Of a stretch of 64,000 nt of DNA, positions 9,023 through 18,157 are shown one piece after another. The notes beneath the pieces were generated by a model that ran no database searches, was not told the DNA's origin, and worked only from the letters and a program-made list of their open reading frames with translations. Position numbers and translations under genes: made by a program. Positions within the stretch are counted from its first letter, which is position 1; each line of letters starts with the position of its first letter. This stretch comes from an uncultured bacterium (lineage in GTDB: Bacteria > Calescibacteriota > Calescibacteriia > Calescibacteriales > Calescibacteriaceae): the NCBI GenBank assembly GCA_938036315.1, contig CALHPK010000003.1, forward strand, positions 54,334 to 118,333. The letters are read 5' to 3'.

Positions 9023-10036
9023 TTAGAAATCCCTCGCTGAGATGAAGTCTATAATTTTATATATGTTATTTTTTCTTTCCTCGCTATATGGGATCAATCT
9101 CAGGAGTTTTTGTACTTCCGATCTGATTCGCATAAGCTCATTCTCTGCCATCTTTAAACCGCTACCTTCTCTTACAAGTCTAGAAATCTCCCAAAGTTTC
9201 TCAGATGTTAATACTCCATTACTACTTTTTACAATGTTAAATATAGTATCAAAATTTTCAGAAAGTAGAACCGGTAAGGTAAGCTTTCCTTCTTTTATAT
9301 CGTTGAGAATAGGTTTACCAGTCACCAAAGATGTAAAATCAAGAATATCATCTTTTATCTGGAATAAAATACCTATAAGACGACCGATTTCTGAGAACAT
9401 ACCAGAAAGTCTACAATTTGAATCTTTTGCATCTTCTGTATTATCTTTAATGACCATATCTTCATATATCACAAAAGGTAAAGATGAGCTCAACTTGAAA
9501 AGAGAGGCTGTTTTCTTTTCAATAACTTGAAAGTACAATTTAACGAGATTTTCTACGTCTGGTTCCACAATATTATGAATCATTATTTTGCTCTCGAGTA
9601 TTTGTCCCTCAGCCATAGCTTTCGCAACTGAAGAGAAAAAATTCACTAACCTTAGGCTTCCGAGTGTTGATATCATTTCTGAAATCACACCAAGGAGGTA
9701 AGCCGATGCGATAACAGAAACCTTGGTTCCAAAAACCTTATAACTTGCTGGCTTACCCCTCCTGATATCTGCCTCATCTATTATATCATCAAGTATCAAC
9801 GAAGCGGTATGTAGGAGTTCAATGCAAGCAGCAGATATATAAACTTTCTGCATATACCCACCAAGCTTATCAGATATCACATCTGCACAAAACAGAGCTA
9901 TTGCAGGCCTTATTCTCTTACCACCACTATCGACCGAATACTTCAAAACAGAATAAATAGCTTCATTTCTATCCCTGGCAATCTCTAAAACACTTTTTAT
10001 AATATTCTCAACTTCTTGAATATCGCTATGATACAC
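9023..10036 (-). CDS. Trans-polyprenyl diphosphate synthase (long-chain, IspB/HepT type)
   Basis: 337 residues of the trans-isoprenyl diphosphate synthase family, which extend allylic diphosphates with IPP. Seen in order: 'GGKRIRPAIALFCADV' (about 34-49), the first Asp-rich motif 'LILDDIIDEADIRRG', then the second Asp-rich motif 'FQIKDDILDF'. Chain length cannot be read with certainty; small residues before the first motif and the overall length suit a quinone side-chain synthase, which fits a cell that makes heme A and respires. Large upstream and downstream gaps (over 200 bp each) suggest its own transcription unit. Confidence 0.9.
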   Translation of the reverse strand: MYHSDIQEVENIIKSVLEIARDRNEAIYSVLKYSVDSGGKRIRPAIALFCADVISDKLGGYMQKVYISAACIELLHTASLILDDIIDEADIRRGKPASYKVFGTKVSVIASAYLLGVISEMISTLGSLRLVNFFSSVAKAMAEGQILESKIMIHNIVEPDVENLVKLYFQVIEKKTASLFKLSSSLPFVIYEDMVIKDNTEDAKDSNCRLSGMFSEIGRLIGILFQIKDDILDFTSLVTGKPILNDIKEGKLTLPVLLSENFDTIFNIVKSSNGVLTSEKLWEISRLVREGSGLKMAENELMRIRSEVQKLLRLIPYSEERKNNIYKIIDFISARDF

Positions 10037-10260
10037 ACCTAAAATTTTATTAAAATCTTGATCGGAGATTGTTTATCCAAATTTTCAGAACTCTCTTATA
10101 AATCCCTGCATTTGATAAAATATAAAAAATTTCTTAAATGTGTTATAAAAAATCTCTAACCTTCTTATGTGTAAACCTATTTATTTGGACATATTCTGCA
10201 ATACATTTCAATTTTTCGCAGTATTTTTCTATTATTTTATTTCTTTTTTATTGCACTTTA

Positions 10261-11403
10261 CTAAGTTGCAATCTCAATTGAATTTTTACCTTTACTCTTT
10301 GCTTTGTACAATGATTTATCTGCTGATTTTATTAAATCATCTAGACCTTTGATATGCTGGGACGGGAACACAGCCGCCCCAGCAGAGAATGATAGCTTAA
10401 GTTTCCCTCCCCCACAATCTATAAATTTCCCATCTAGTAACTTTATTAGCCTCTCCCAGAAAGATACTATCCCATCTTGTCTCGATTCTGGGAGAAGGAC
10501 TAAAAACTCATCTCCACCGTATCTGAATACGTAGTCGTACTCTCTTTTTGTCTGAACAAGAAGTAAAGCGAATTCTTTGAGTATCTGATCCCCCACCAAA
10601 TGCCCATAGCTATCATTTATAGATTTAAAATTATCTAAATCAAAGATTATAACAGCAATTGGAGAAGATTTTCTGGTAGCCCGGGAAAACTCCTGACCCA
10701 ATACAGAATTCATATATCTCCTATTGAAAACGCCAGTCAGTGGATCTACTATTGAGACTTTGTATAAGTATTCGCTCATCTCAAGCAATTTCTCCTGAGT
10801 TCTCTTGAGTATAAGATGAATTTTTGCCCTGGCTATTATCTCCTTCTCAAACATATCAGCCGATATTTCTCTTGATGGCTTAAAGACAAAATCTTTAGCC
10901 CCTATCTCCAGAAATTCTACCTTAGAATATGGAGCAGTACCAGTTATGATTATGATAGGTATTATATCAGCCAGAATGGAGGTCTTAACATCTCCTTCTT
11001 TCTTTATGCTCTCCACCAAGCTCCTCACAGATCTGACAAATTTCTCACCATCAAAATTTTTCATCTGAACATCACATATAACGATATCTAAACTTTGTAG
11101 ATTATCCCTGAATTTCCTTATACCCTCGAGTCCATCATGAGCTTCTAGAATATCAGATGGTTCGAAAAGACCTGCTTTGACTAAAGCCTGTATTATTCCC
11201 ATTCGTGTGAATTGGGAATCGTCTATTATAAGACACTTTCTCCCGGGTATCTTCAAATTCCACCCTATCTCCAAAACAACACTGTATATATCCCCACAAG
11301 AAGTCTCGGATAATACTCCTACATTATAAGCTCCATCCGATTTTACTACATCAGTAGTAACACAAACTTTTTCACTAACCCCCATACTTTTTTCATCCTT
11401 CAT
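10261..11403 (-). CDS. Response-regulator diguanylate cyclase (REC-GGDEF)
   Basis: 380 residues. After about 50 N-terminal residues comes a receiver domain with the acidic pair in 'LIIDDSQF', the phospho-acceptor Asp in 'VICDVQMKNFDG', Thr in 'IIITGTAP' and Lys in 'DFVFKPSR'. A short coiled linker leads to a GGDEF domain ('DPLTGVFNRRYM', 'RYGGDEFLVLLPE'). An intact RxxD inhibitory site ('REYD') sits five residues before GGDEF, so cyclic-di-GMP feedback is expected. The order matches half of a PleD-like protein. No partner kinase adjoins it. Its 5' leader is unusual (see 11404-11580). Confidence 0.93.
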   Translation of the reverse strand: MKDEKSMGVSEKVCVTTDVVKSDGAYNVGVLSETSCGDIYSVVLEIGWNLKIPGRKCLIIDDSQFTRMGIIQALVKAGLFEPSDILEAHDGLEGIRKFRDNLQSLDIVICDVQMKNFDGEKFVRSVRSLVESIKKEGDVKTSILADIIPIIIITGTAPYSKVEFLEIGAKDFVFKPSREISADMFEKEIIARAKIHLILKRTQEKLLEMSEYLYKVSIVDPLTGVFNRRYMNSVLGQEFSRATRKSSPIAVIIFDLDNFKSINDSYGHLVGDQILKEFALLLVQTKREYDYVFRYGGDEFLVLLPESRQDGIVSFWERLIKLLDGKFIDCGGGKLKLSFSAGAAVFPSQHIKGLDDLIKSADKSLYKAKSKGKNSIEIAT

Positions 11404-11580
11404 TTTTTATTTTCATCTTTTTTTTATTTATCCTTTATTCCGTCCCCGTTTAAGTTTGATTTAACCCCGACTCTGCCGTCCTTAAACTGTGCCCCGTCTT
11501 ACTCCCTCTTTTTATCCTTACTACTTTTCTTGCCCCGTATGATATCCCCCCGACCTTCTAAATAAAATGTAATTAATTAT
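11404..11580 (-). promoter_or_regulatory. G-tract-rich leader of the diguanylate cyclase gene
   Basis: Part of a 361-bp gap without a gene. Read on the minus strand it holds five runs of four or more G (plus-strand CCCC at about 11444, 11465, 11491, 11534 and 11549), against an otherwise AT-rich background. A 7-bp inverted repeat GTTTAAG/CTTAAAC (11448-11454 with 11481-11487) can form a hairpin. The remaining 11581-11764 is AT-rich promoter-like sequence. I do not recognise a known cyclic-di-GMP or other riboswitch. Candidate regulatory RNA or G-quadruplex leader only. Confidence 0.35.
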
Positions 11581-11753
11581 AAAAAAAATTTCCTTGATAT
11601 GAAAAAATTTATCTTAGGGTAATTAGGATGCAGGTAATAACTCCTGATACTCTTATCTGCTAAACACCGATATCCTAAATCTCACTGCTAAGATCGATAA
11701 GAAATTCTTGAATTTCGGTTTATTCAAAAAATTTTTCGTAATTATTTAAAAAT

Positions 11754-11759
11754 TATAAT
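11754..11759 (+). promoter_or_regulatory. Probable -10 box of the ABC ATPase gene (near-leaderless)
   Basis: A consensus TATAAT ends 5 bp before the ATG at 11765, so transcription would begin at or next to the start codon. No Shine-Dalgarno sequence is present. A convincing -35 box is not visible. Confidence 0.5.
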
Positions 11760-11764
11760 CGTAT

Positions 11765-12751
11765 ATGGAAAGTAGCAGTTTGAAAACAAGGGGAGAACCA
11801 TTAGTTATCCTCGAAAATATCCAGAAGTACTATGGTGATAGATTAGCTGTAGATAATATAAACTTCGAAGTAGGTAGAGGAGAAATACTAGGATTTTTAG
11901 GTCCTAACGGAGCGGGTAAGACCACAACTATGAGAATAATTGCCGGGTATATGCCACCAACCAACGGGCAAGTTCTTGTAGCTGGTATTAATGTCCTTGA
12001 AAAACCAGTAGAAGCTAAAAAGTACATAGGTTATCTCCCCGAAAATCCACCACTGTACACAGATATGACAGTTGTTTCATATCTCAAATTTGTTGCCAAA
12101 CTTAAAAAGCTCCCAAGAAAAAAAATAGGTGAAAGAATTGAATTTGTCCTTGAAAAATGTGGACTTCGAGATGTAAAAGGCAGACTGATTGGGAATTTAT
12201 CACGTGGGTACAAACAGAGAGTTGGGATAGCTCAGGCAATTATCCATGATCCGGATATAATCATACTTGATGAACCAACAGTTGGGCTTGATCCAAAGCA
12301 GGTTATCGAAATAAGAAATCTCATAAAGGAGATATCAAAGGATAAAACTGTAATTTTGTCAACACACATCTTGAGCGAGGTGACTCGCATAGCAAACAGA
12401 GTTATCATAATAGCCAATGGTAAATTAGTCTTTGCAAAATATTTAGATGAAATAGGAAATGAAACGGAAAGGAAATTCATAGTGAAATTTGGAAACGCCA
12501 CTGACTGCCAAAAGGCAAAAGACATCTTCAGGAGTATACCTGGCACAAGTATAGAGTCTGAGAATACAAAAATAAGAATCACAAGCCAAACCGATGTGAA
12601 AAAGGAAATATTAGTTAAGTTGATCCAGAACAATATTACGCCTGAAGAAATATATGAAGAAAAACCTTCCCTTGAGGATATATACATAAAAGTTGTTGCA
12701 GGATCTGAAGGAGTCGAACAAACCGAGCAAGAAAAGCGGAATCAGGGCTAA
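11765..12751 (+). CDS. ABC transporter ATP-binding protein (GldA/CcmA-type, no permease adjacent)
   Basis: 328 residues: Walker A 'GPNGAGKTTT', signature 'LSRGYKQRVG', Walker B 'IIILDEPTVGLDP', and a switch His in 'ILSTHILSEV'. About 90 C-terminal residues follow the ATPase core, the DUF4162-like extension of the exporter branch that includes GldA and Nod-factor exporters. These ATPases normally pair with an ABC-2 permease encoded next to them; here the next genes encode a macrodomain protein and KdsA, so the permease is elsewhere. The macrodomain gene starts 5 bp beyond its stop. Possible cargo is an envelope lipid or glycan, but that is only a guess. Confidence 0.88.
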   Translation: MESSSLKTRGEPLVILENIQKYYGDRLAVDNINFEVGRGEILGFLGPNGAGKTTTMRIIAGYMPPTNGQVLVAGINVLEKPVEAKKYIGYLPENPPLYTDMTVVSYLKFVAKLKKLPRKKIGERIEFVLEKCGLRDVKGRLIGNLSRGYKQRVGIAQAIIHDPDIIILDEPTVGLDPKQVIEIRNLIKEISKDKTVILSTHILSEVTRIANRVIIIANGKLVFAKYLDEIGNETERKFIVKFGNATDCQKAKDIFRSIPGTSIESENTKIRITSQTDVKKEILVKLIQNNITPEEIYEEKPSLEDIYIKVVAGSEGVEQTEQEKRNQG

Positions 12752-12756
12752 ACAAT

Positions 12757-13272
12757 ATGCCAGCAATTGAAATTGAAGTAATTAACGGTAGCATAACTGA
12801 AGTTTCAGCAGACGCTATAGTAAATGCTGCCAACTCTATTGGTTACATGGGAGGCGGAGTCGCCGGATACCTCAAAAGAGTCTGCGGAGATATAGTTGAA
12901 CAAGAGGCCATAAGTAAAGCACCTATTCCTGTCGGGAAAGCTATCTGCACAACTGCAGGGAAACTCCGAGATAAGTTTAAAGGAATAATACATGCACCAA
13001 CTATGGAAAAGCCCGGAATGAAAATTCCTCCAGAAAATGTTGGCAAAGCAACCTACGCAGCACTTGAAGAGGCTGATTCCCTCGGCTTCAAAACCATAGC
13101 TATGCCAGGAATGGGAACTGGAGTCGGTGGAGTTAGTAAAAAAGAAGCAGCAGAAATAATGGTAAAAACTATAATGAGTTTCACCCCTAAAAATCTGCGA
13201 AAGGTTATCTTAGTGGATGTTGATAAAGAAATGGTGGAAGAATTCACAAAAGCAATATCAAAAGAGCGCTGA
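12757..13272 (+). CDS. Macrodomain protein (ADP-ribose binding or hydrolase)
   Basis: A 171-residue stand-alone macrodomain. The N-terminal 'ADAIVNAANSIGYMGGGVAG' contains the Asn and Gly-rich loop of ADP-ribose-binding macrodomains, and 'MPGMGTGVGGVS' forms the second phosphate-binding loop. Relatives bind ADP-ribose and some remove it from proteins or deacetylate O-acetyl-ADP-ribose. It is tightly placed 5 bp after the ABC ATPase and 22 bp before kdsA, implying one transcript, though no shared function is obvious. The Asn-Ala-Ala-Asn motif is intact, so catalysis is plausible. Confidence 0.9.
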   Translation: MPAIEIEVINGSITEVSADAIVNAANSIGYMGGGVAGYLKRVCGDIVEQEAISKAPIPVGKAICTTAGKLRDKFKGIIHAPTMEKPGMKIPPENVGKATYAALEEADSLGFKTIAMPGMGTGVGGVSKKEAAEIMVKTIMSFTPKNLRKVILVDVDKEMVEEFTKAISKER

Positions 13273-13294
13273 AAATCATATAGTACAGGGAAAG

Positions 13295-14122
13295 ATGCCA
13301 TATCAATTTGAGATCGGAGAAAAAGGAACAAGAAAATGCATAGTTGGAGGAGATGAAATCATATTCATTTCTGGACCGTGTGTTATCGAGGGAGAGGAAT
13401 TTACTCTAAGATGCGCTGAAACGCTGCTACACATAGCAGAAAAGCACAAAATACAGCTCGTATTTAAAGCCTCATACGATAAAGCCAACAGAACATCCAT
13501 AAATTCATTTAGGGGACCAGGACTACATGAGGGATTAAGAATCCTGGAAAGAGTAAAAAGAGAAATTGGCATTCCAGTTTTATCAGATGTTCATTGCAAA
13601 GAGGAAATAAAACCTGCCTCGGAGGTGCTTGATGTTATCCAGATCCCAGCTTTTCTCGCACGCCAAACAGATCTTGTCATAGAAGCTGCAAAAACTCAAA
13701 AACCAATAAATATAAAAAAACCCCAATTTGTATCTCCGTACGATACTAAATACATCGTTGAAAAGTCCATAAAGGTACAAAATGAAAAAGTAATGCTTTC
13801 AGAAAGAGGAACCATATTCGGGTATAGGGAACTTGTAGTAGATTTCAGAGGAATCCCCATTATGAGGAATTGGGCTTTTGTTATATTTGATGCAACCCAT
13901 AGTGTACAGCTTCCATCAGCTGGTAGCGGTATCTCGGAAGGTGTAAGATGGGCTGTCCCTTATTTGGCCAGGGCAGCTTCTGCCGTTGGAGTAGATGGCT
14001 TCTTTTTCGAAACACACCCAGACCCAGACAGAGCTCTATCCGATCCTAAAACCTCAATCAACTACGACACATTTGAAAAAATTATAGTTGACATAAAAAA
14101 AATTATTGAAGCACTTAAATAA
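13295..14122 (+). CDS. kdsA: 3-deoxy-D-manno-octulosonate 8-phosphate synthase (metal-dependent type)
   Basis: KdsA condenses phosphoenolpyruvate with arabinose 5-phosphate to make KDO-8-phosphate for lipopolysaccharide. The 275 residues include 'ISGPCVIEG', 'FKASYDKANRTS', 'VLSDVHCKEE', 'DVIQIPAFLARQTDL', 'KKPQFVSP' and 'DATHSVQLP'. The Cys in 'GPCVIE' marks the metal-dependent class known from Aquifex, whereas E. coli has Asn there. I start at ATG 13295, preceded by AGGGAAAG; a longer frame beginning at 13217 would overlap the macrodomain gene by 56 bp and adds residues unlike the family. Its presence is strong evidence for an outer membrane with KDO. Confidence 0.95.
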   Translation: MPYQFEIGEKGTRKCIVGGDEIIFISGPCVIEGEEFTLRCAETLLHIAEKHKIQLVFKASYDKANRTSINSFRGPGLHEGLRILERVKREIGIPVLSDVHCKEEIKPASEVLDVIQIPAFLARQTDLVIEAAKTQKPINIKKPQFVSPYDTKYIVEKSIKVQNEKVMLSERGTIFGYRELVVDFRGIPIMRNWAFVIFDATHSVQLPSAGSGISEGVRWAVPYLARAASAVGVDGFFFETHPDPDRALSDPKTSINYDTFEKIIVDIKKIIEALK

Positions 14123-14163
14123 AAACCTAGTAAAAACCGAAACAACTGAAGGGAAACGCATCT

Positions 14164-14805
14164 ATGGATAAAACAACCAAGGATAATCTAAAAATCATAA
14201 ATATCTCGAAATCTTTCAACTCACTGAAAGTTCTACAGAACATAAGCTTCGATGCCTCTGGAGGGGAAATCGTCGGAATTTTCGGCGAAAATGGCTCGGG
14301 GAAAACAACCCTTCTCAAAATAATATCTGGAATAATAAAACCTGACTCCGGAGATGTAAAACTCAATGATGAGAACATCTCTAAAGCTAGATCACAATTT
14401 TTATTTGTAGGCCACGAACATTCCTTATACAAATATATGAGTATCTCTGAAAATCTTATGTTCTGGGGGAAAATATGGGGACGCAGAACTTCTCAGGATG
14501 ACATAAAATCAGCTCTGAGTTTTTTCGGAATTGAAGATTTATCCACCAGATTAGTGGGCGAGCTGTCGCAAGGAACTAGAAAGAAGATCGCCCTCGCAAA
14601 ATTCTTCATCGTAGATCCCAAAGTACTTGTCTTAGATGAACCATTGTCTAACTTAGATGACGATGGTAAAAGAAAAGTTATTGAACTTATTAGTTTTGCA
14701 GAGAAAATCGGGAAAATAGTTATATTTTCATCCCCTGAAGAATACGATATTCTCAGACCTACAAAGAAGCTAATACTCAGAAAATCAAATTCAACTCTTC
14801 TATAA
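14164..14805 (+). CDS. Short ABC ATPase, CcmA-like
   Basis: 213 residues, essentially only an ATPase domain: Walker A 'GENGSGKTTLL', signature 'LSQGTRKKIAL', Walker B 'VLVLDEPLSNLD'. Length and the 'GHEHSLYKYMSISENLMFW' segment resemble CcmA, the ATPase of the heme/cytochrome-c maturation exporter, and similar short exporters. No ccmB, ccmC or other maturation gene is in the window, so the assignment is tentative. A potential SD (GAAGGG) lies upstream. Its last codons overlap the 3' end of the opposing MlaF-like gene by 6 bp. Confidence 0.75.
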   Translation: MDKTTKDNLKIINISKSFNSLKVLQNISFDASGGEIVGIFGENGSGKTTLLKIISGIIKPDSGDVKLNDENISKARSQFLFVGHEHSLYKYMSISENLMFWGKIWGRRTSQDDIKSALSFFGIEDLSTRLVGELSQGTRKKIALAKFFIVDPKVLVLDEPLSNLDDDGKRKVIELISFAEKIGKIVIFSSPEEYDILRPTKKLILRKSNSTLL

Positions 14806-15555
14806 TCTTCTCAAGAAAAGTTGAACTTCCTCATCAGATACATCGAAAATGTCCGATGGATTTCCATCCCATATTACTTCCCCATCTTTCATAAAGATTA
14901 TATAATCAGCAAGCTTCAGAGCACTTTTTATATCATGAGTTATAGCAATAAAAGTTGAACTGATTTCTTTCTTCACACTAAGTATGAGATCTTCTATTGA
15001 AGATGAAGTCACCGGATCTATTCCTGATGTTGGCTCATCTAAGATCACTACCTCCGGGTTATGAATAATTGCTCTCCCTAGAGCAACTCTTTTTTTCATT
15101 CCACCGGAAAGCTCTCCAGGATACTTCTTCTCATGCCCTTTCATCCCAATAATTTCAAGTATAGGCTCAAGTTTCTGTCTCAAAACAGCTTTATCTTTTA
15201 TTCTCATACATTCGTAAAGAGGGAAAAGGATATTCTCCTCAACTGTAAGCCAGTCGAACAGAGCAGAATTCTGGAAAAGGAATCCGAATTTTTTCAGATA
15301 ATCAAGTCTCTCCTCAGCAGATATATCTGTTACGTCACGTCCCTTGAAAAAGATTTTACCTTCTGTAGGCTTCAGAAGTCCAACAATGTGCTTGACAAGA
15401 ACAGTTTTACCACATCCTGATCTCCCCATAATAATCGTTATCTTTCCGGTAGGGATTTCTACGCTTATGTTTTTGAGAACGGGCTTGCCATCAAAATATT
15501 TCCAAAGCCCCTGTATTTTGATAACAACATCAGAATCTGTATCTATCTTCCTCAC
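14800..15555 (-). CDS. mlaF: MlaF-like ABC ATPase (Mkl/Ttg2A family)
   Basis: About 252 residues: Walker A 'GRSGCGKTVLVKHI', signature 'LSGGMKKRVALGRA', Walker B 'VVILDEPTSGIDP', switch 'ITHDIKSALKLAD'. This family powers MCE-type phospholipid transport between the membranes of diderms (with MlaE permease and MlaD). I place the start at GTG 15555, which follows the fliD stop (15557-15559) after 1 bp; the upstream ATG at 15711 would add 52 residues read out of frame through the fliD end and unlike the family. The permease and MCE genes are not in the window. Linkage to fliD is probably incidental. Confidence 0.85.
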   Translation of the reverse strand: MRKIDTDSDVVIKIQGLWKYFDGKPVLKNISVEIPTGKITIIMGRSGCGKTVLVKHIVGLLKPTEGKIFFKGRDVTDISAEERLDYLKKFGFLFQNSALFDWLTVEENILFPLYECMRIKDKAVLRQKLEPILEIIGMKGHEKKYPGELSGGMKKRVALGRAIIHNPEVVILDEPTSGIDPVTSSSIEDLILSVKKEISSTFIAITHDIKSALKLADYIIFMKDGEVIWDGNPSDIFDVSDEEVQLFLRRL

Positions 15556-15556
15556 C

Positions 15557-18013
15557 TTATGTAAGCCTAACCGGTGAGTTTGCAGCTTGCACAAGCGAAC
15601 TAAATATGCTCTGGAAGAAAAAAAGAAGTCTCCTTGTTCTCTGCATAAGCTGGTTCGCTCTTGCCCATCTTGTATAAAGAGAGACTCTGTAATTTTCAAG
15701 CTCTTCCTCAATTCTAGAAAGACGTGTATCTACTCCCGTTAACTCTCTGTTAAATCTATCCTCCGATGATGTGACCTCACCCTTTATGCCAATAAGACCT
15801 GATAGATTAATCCTCAAACTCTCAGCAAATCCTTTGTGAACGGAAACTTTATTCTCGTCTCTTTTAACAAGTCCCAAAAACTGAAGAAGATTTGGACTCC
15901 CGCCCCACTTCGTAGGATCAGTGTCTACACCTGAAATCTCAATGTAGTACTTTGTACCCTCAGATGTTGTGACACTCCTTACCGATGCTATATTGCCCCC
16001 AGCTGCTGAGTTTATATTATTCGCTATATCCTGCAAAGAATTAGAAGAAATATCAATAGAAACAGAGATTGTACCGCCTCCATAAAGCGGTATAACAATA
16101 TTTCCCGAGATACCGTTGACAGTATCGGGAGAACTTGTATCAGAATCAAGAGAATTCCTTACAGGGGAAGAATCGGAAAAGAATAGATCAGTTTTAACGG
16201 CTGTAAAATTAACCTGATTCTTGATCTTGAAAGAATTTGATGCAAGTTGAAGGTCTAAAAGGAGATTTCCAGAAACCTCCACAAGTGATGGTAAACCTCC
16301 ACCTACTTTCTCAACTACAAGTTGATATTTTCCAGAAACTTCCCTAACATAGGCCCTGACAGAATCTGTAGCATTGTTTATTTTCAAAGCAATATCTCGA
16401 AGCGTATCCGAAGTATTTACTACAATACTTTTCCCCTCAATAAGCATCTCGCCCGAAAAATTCAAAGGACTAGTATCAGATGAAAATAACCCCGATTGGA
16501 TTTTCTGATTTACTACCGAGGTCAAGGCATATATAGCTCCGTCAAAATCTGTCATTAGAGCTTCCCTGAGTTTGGATTCGCTGAGTGAGAGCTTTCCTTC
16601 CCTATCTATAGAGAAGCCCAAACTTGAGAGGGTGTATCTTTTAAATGAACCATCAGCTTGCGGGAACTCGATAATCCCCGAGAATGCTCTCAGCATTGCT
16701 GAATTTGTTGCGATAAGAGAAAAATCACCCGATAATGGTCCGGCAGATTTTTTATTCTCATCGAATCTTGCCTGCTCCCTCATAAAGTCTACTACTTTAT
16801 TCCAATTTTCAACAAGATTTTTGGCATAACCTACAATCCTATCAATATCCCTTTCAACTGTTACTCTGATTACATCTGAAGAAGCTCTCAAAACGTTAAA
16901 GGTTATCCCTGTTATTCCGGTTTCAGATGGAGAGAAGACATTATCTGGAGAGGAAAATTGAGATCCATCTATTACTATTTGAGCATTTTTTCCTTGCAGC
17001 ACAACATTTTGAAAATCTTCGGCCATAATTCCCAGGGTTTCAAGGACGAGTAACCCTCCTGCATCACTCCATCCTACATTTGTGGAGTTTATCTTCAAGC
17101 GGAACCCCCCTCCATCAGAAATCACATCTGCCGAGCCAGCCCCTGCAGCTGATTCTATAGCAGATTTTATATCCTGAAGACTCATTGTATTAAGATCTAT
17201 GGATACAGAATTTCCGTTTACTGTAATTGTTCCAGATGGAGCCTGTCCAGCAGAGAATCCTACAAGTTGACCCACCGCTACATCATTTTTTGTGAAAAAA
17301 TCAGAAGTTACATAAGTTGTGAAATTGTGTTTTAAAGACACTCCCCCTGTTGTAAAGCCGAGAGTTTGCAAAGGTGTTCCTGAAGCATTTGCAAGAGAGA
17401 TAAACTCCCTACCTTCACCCGTCTTAGAAGCAGAGATTACAAGCTGAACTCCACCTCCAGAGTTAACAATGTAAGCGGTGAGCCCAACATTCATCTCGTT
17501 TATTTTATCTCTCAGCTGTTTTAGCGTCCAGTTCGGATCAAGATTTAAAACTTTTGCGTTAGCTGTATCAACCCCTTTAATTACTATTTTATCCCCAGAT
17601 GATATCCCAAGGCTACTCAAAGTTACATCTGCTGACGAAAAAATGTTTGACCCAACTTTCCAAGCCTGAGCAATCTGATTTACTTGTACATCAAAGACTC
17701 CCTGCACTGCATCAGATGAAGCGGAAGCTGATAAAATGTTTTTTGGATCCTCTGAACCTGTGAGGTTAGACAAACTTGCTCTAAAGACTTTATATGAAGT
17801 AGATGAAGCAAGAATTTGAGCAGAGGATAGCATAGAAATAACCAATGACTTAAGCCGTGATACAGCCCCTACTCTCTCCTGAAGTAGATTCTTCCTCTGC
17901 GTCAAAGGATCTGTAATAATCTTTCTCCTCAACTCAACCAGACTTTCGACTATCTGAGAGACATCAAAGGGAGAGAGCAAATTTGGAGTAAATACCGGTC
18001 CAAGGTCTGCCAT
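15557..18013 (-). CDS. fliD: Flagellar filament cap / hook-associated protein 2
   Basis: 818 residues, much longer than typical FliD (about 450-680). The N-terminal FliD domain starts 'LLSPFDVSQIVESLVELRR' and is followed by long Ser/Gly/Asp-rich beta regions that look like repeated flagellin-hook IN-type modules ('DTLRDIALKINNATDS', 'NSLQDIANNINSAAG'). The C-terminus is helical with a Leu-heptad pattern, as in the coiled D0/D1 region. FliD caps the growing filament and guides flagellin folding. The start has an excellent AGGAGGTGG ribosome site. The extra hypervariable modules are surface-exposed in the cap and may bind glycans or surfaces. Confidence 0.92.
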   Translation of the reverse strand: MADLGPVFTPNLLSPFDVSQIVESLVELRRKIITDPLTQRKNLLQERVGAVSRLKSLVISMLSSAQILASSTSYKVFRASLSNLTGSEDPKNILSASASSDAVQGVFDVQVNQIAQAWKVGSNIFSSADVTLSSLGISSGDKIVIKGVDTANAKVLNLDPNWTLKQLRDKINEMNVGLTAYIVNSGGGVQLVISASKTGEGREFISLANASGTPLQTLGFTTGGVSLKHNFTTYVTSDFFTKNDVAVGQLVGFSAGQAPSGTITVNGNSVSIDLNTMSLQDIKSAIESAAGAGSADVISDGGGFRLKINSTNVGWSDAGGLLVLETLGIMAEDFQNVVLQGKNAQIVIDGSQFSSPDNVFSPSETGITGITFNVLRASSDVIRVTVERDIDRIVGYAKNLVENWNKVVDFMREQARFDENKKSAGPLSGDFSLIATNSAMLRAFSGIIEFPQADGSFKRYTLSSLGFSIDREGKLSLSESKLREALMTDFDGAIYALTSVVNQKIQSGLFSSDTSPLNFSGEMLIEGKSIVVNTSDTLRDIALKINNATDSVRAYVREVSGKYQLVVEKVGGGLPSLVEVSGNLLLDLQLASNSFKIKNQVNFTAVKTDLFFSDSSPVRNSLDSDTSSPDTVNGISGNIVIPLYGGGTISVSIDISSNSLQDIANNINSAAGGNIASVRSVTTSEGTKYYIEISGVDTDPTKWGGSPNLLQFLGLVKRDENKVSVHKGFAESLRINLSGLIGIKGEVTSSEDRFNRELTGVDTRLSRIEEELENYRVSLYTRWARANQLMQRTRRLLFFFQSIFSSLVQAANSPVRLT

Positions 18014-18125
18014 TTTATATCCACCTCCTTGCTAATTTTTGGATTTATATTATATAAAAAATTTAATACATATATAACTTAGTAATCGGAAAATTTTAAA
18101 TGGATTTTAGTCATAATTGTACCAG

Positions 18126-18151
18126 TTCAGATATTCTTTTCAGATATTCTT
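18126..18151. repeat. Two-copy 13-bp tandem repeat
   Basis: Perfect duplication of TTCAGATATTCTT in the spacer between the thiL stop and the fliD start. No gene or terminator is apparent there. Confidence 0.9.
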
Positions 18152-18157
18152 TGGACT

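Noticed and set aside
13217-13294. A longer kdsA start at 13217
   Set aside because: It overlaps the macrodomain gene by 56 bp and the added residues do not resemble KdsA; ATG 13295 has a ribosome site.
15556-15711. An MlaF-like start at ATG 15711
   Set aside because: The added 52 residues come from the fliD 3' end in another frame; GTG 15555 gives the normal family length.
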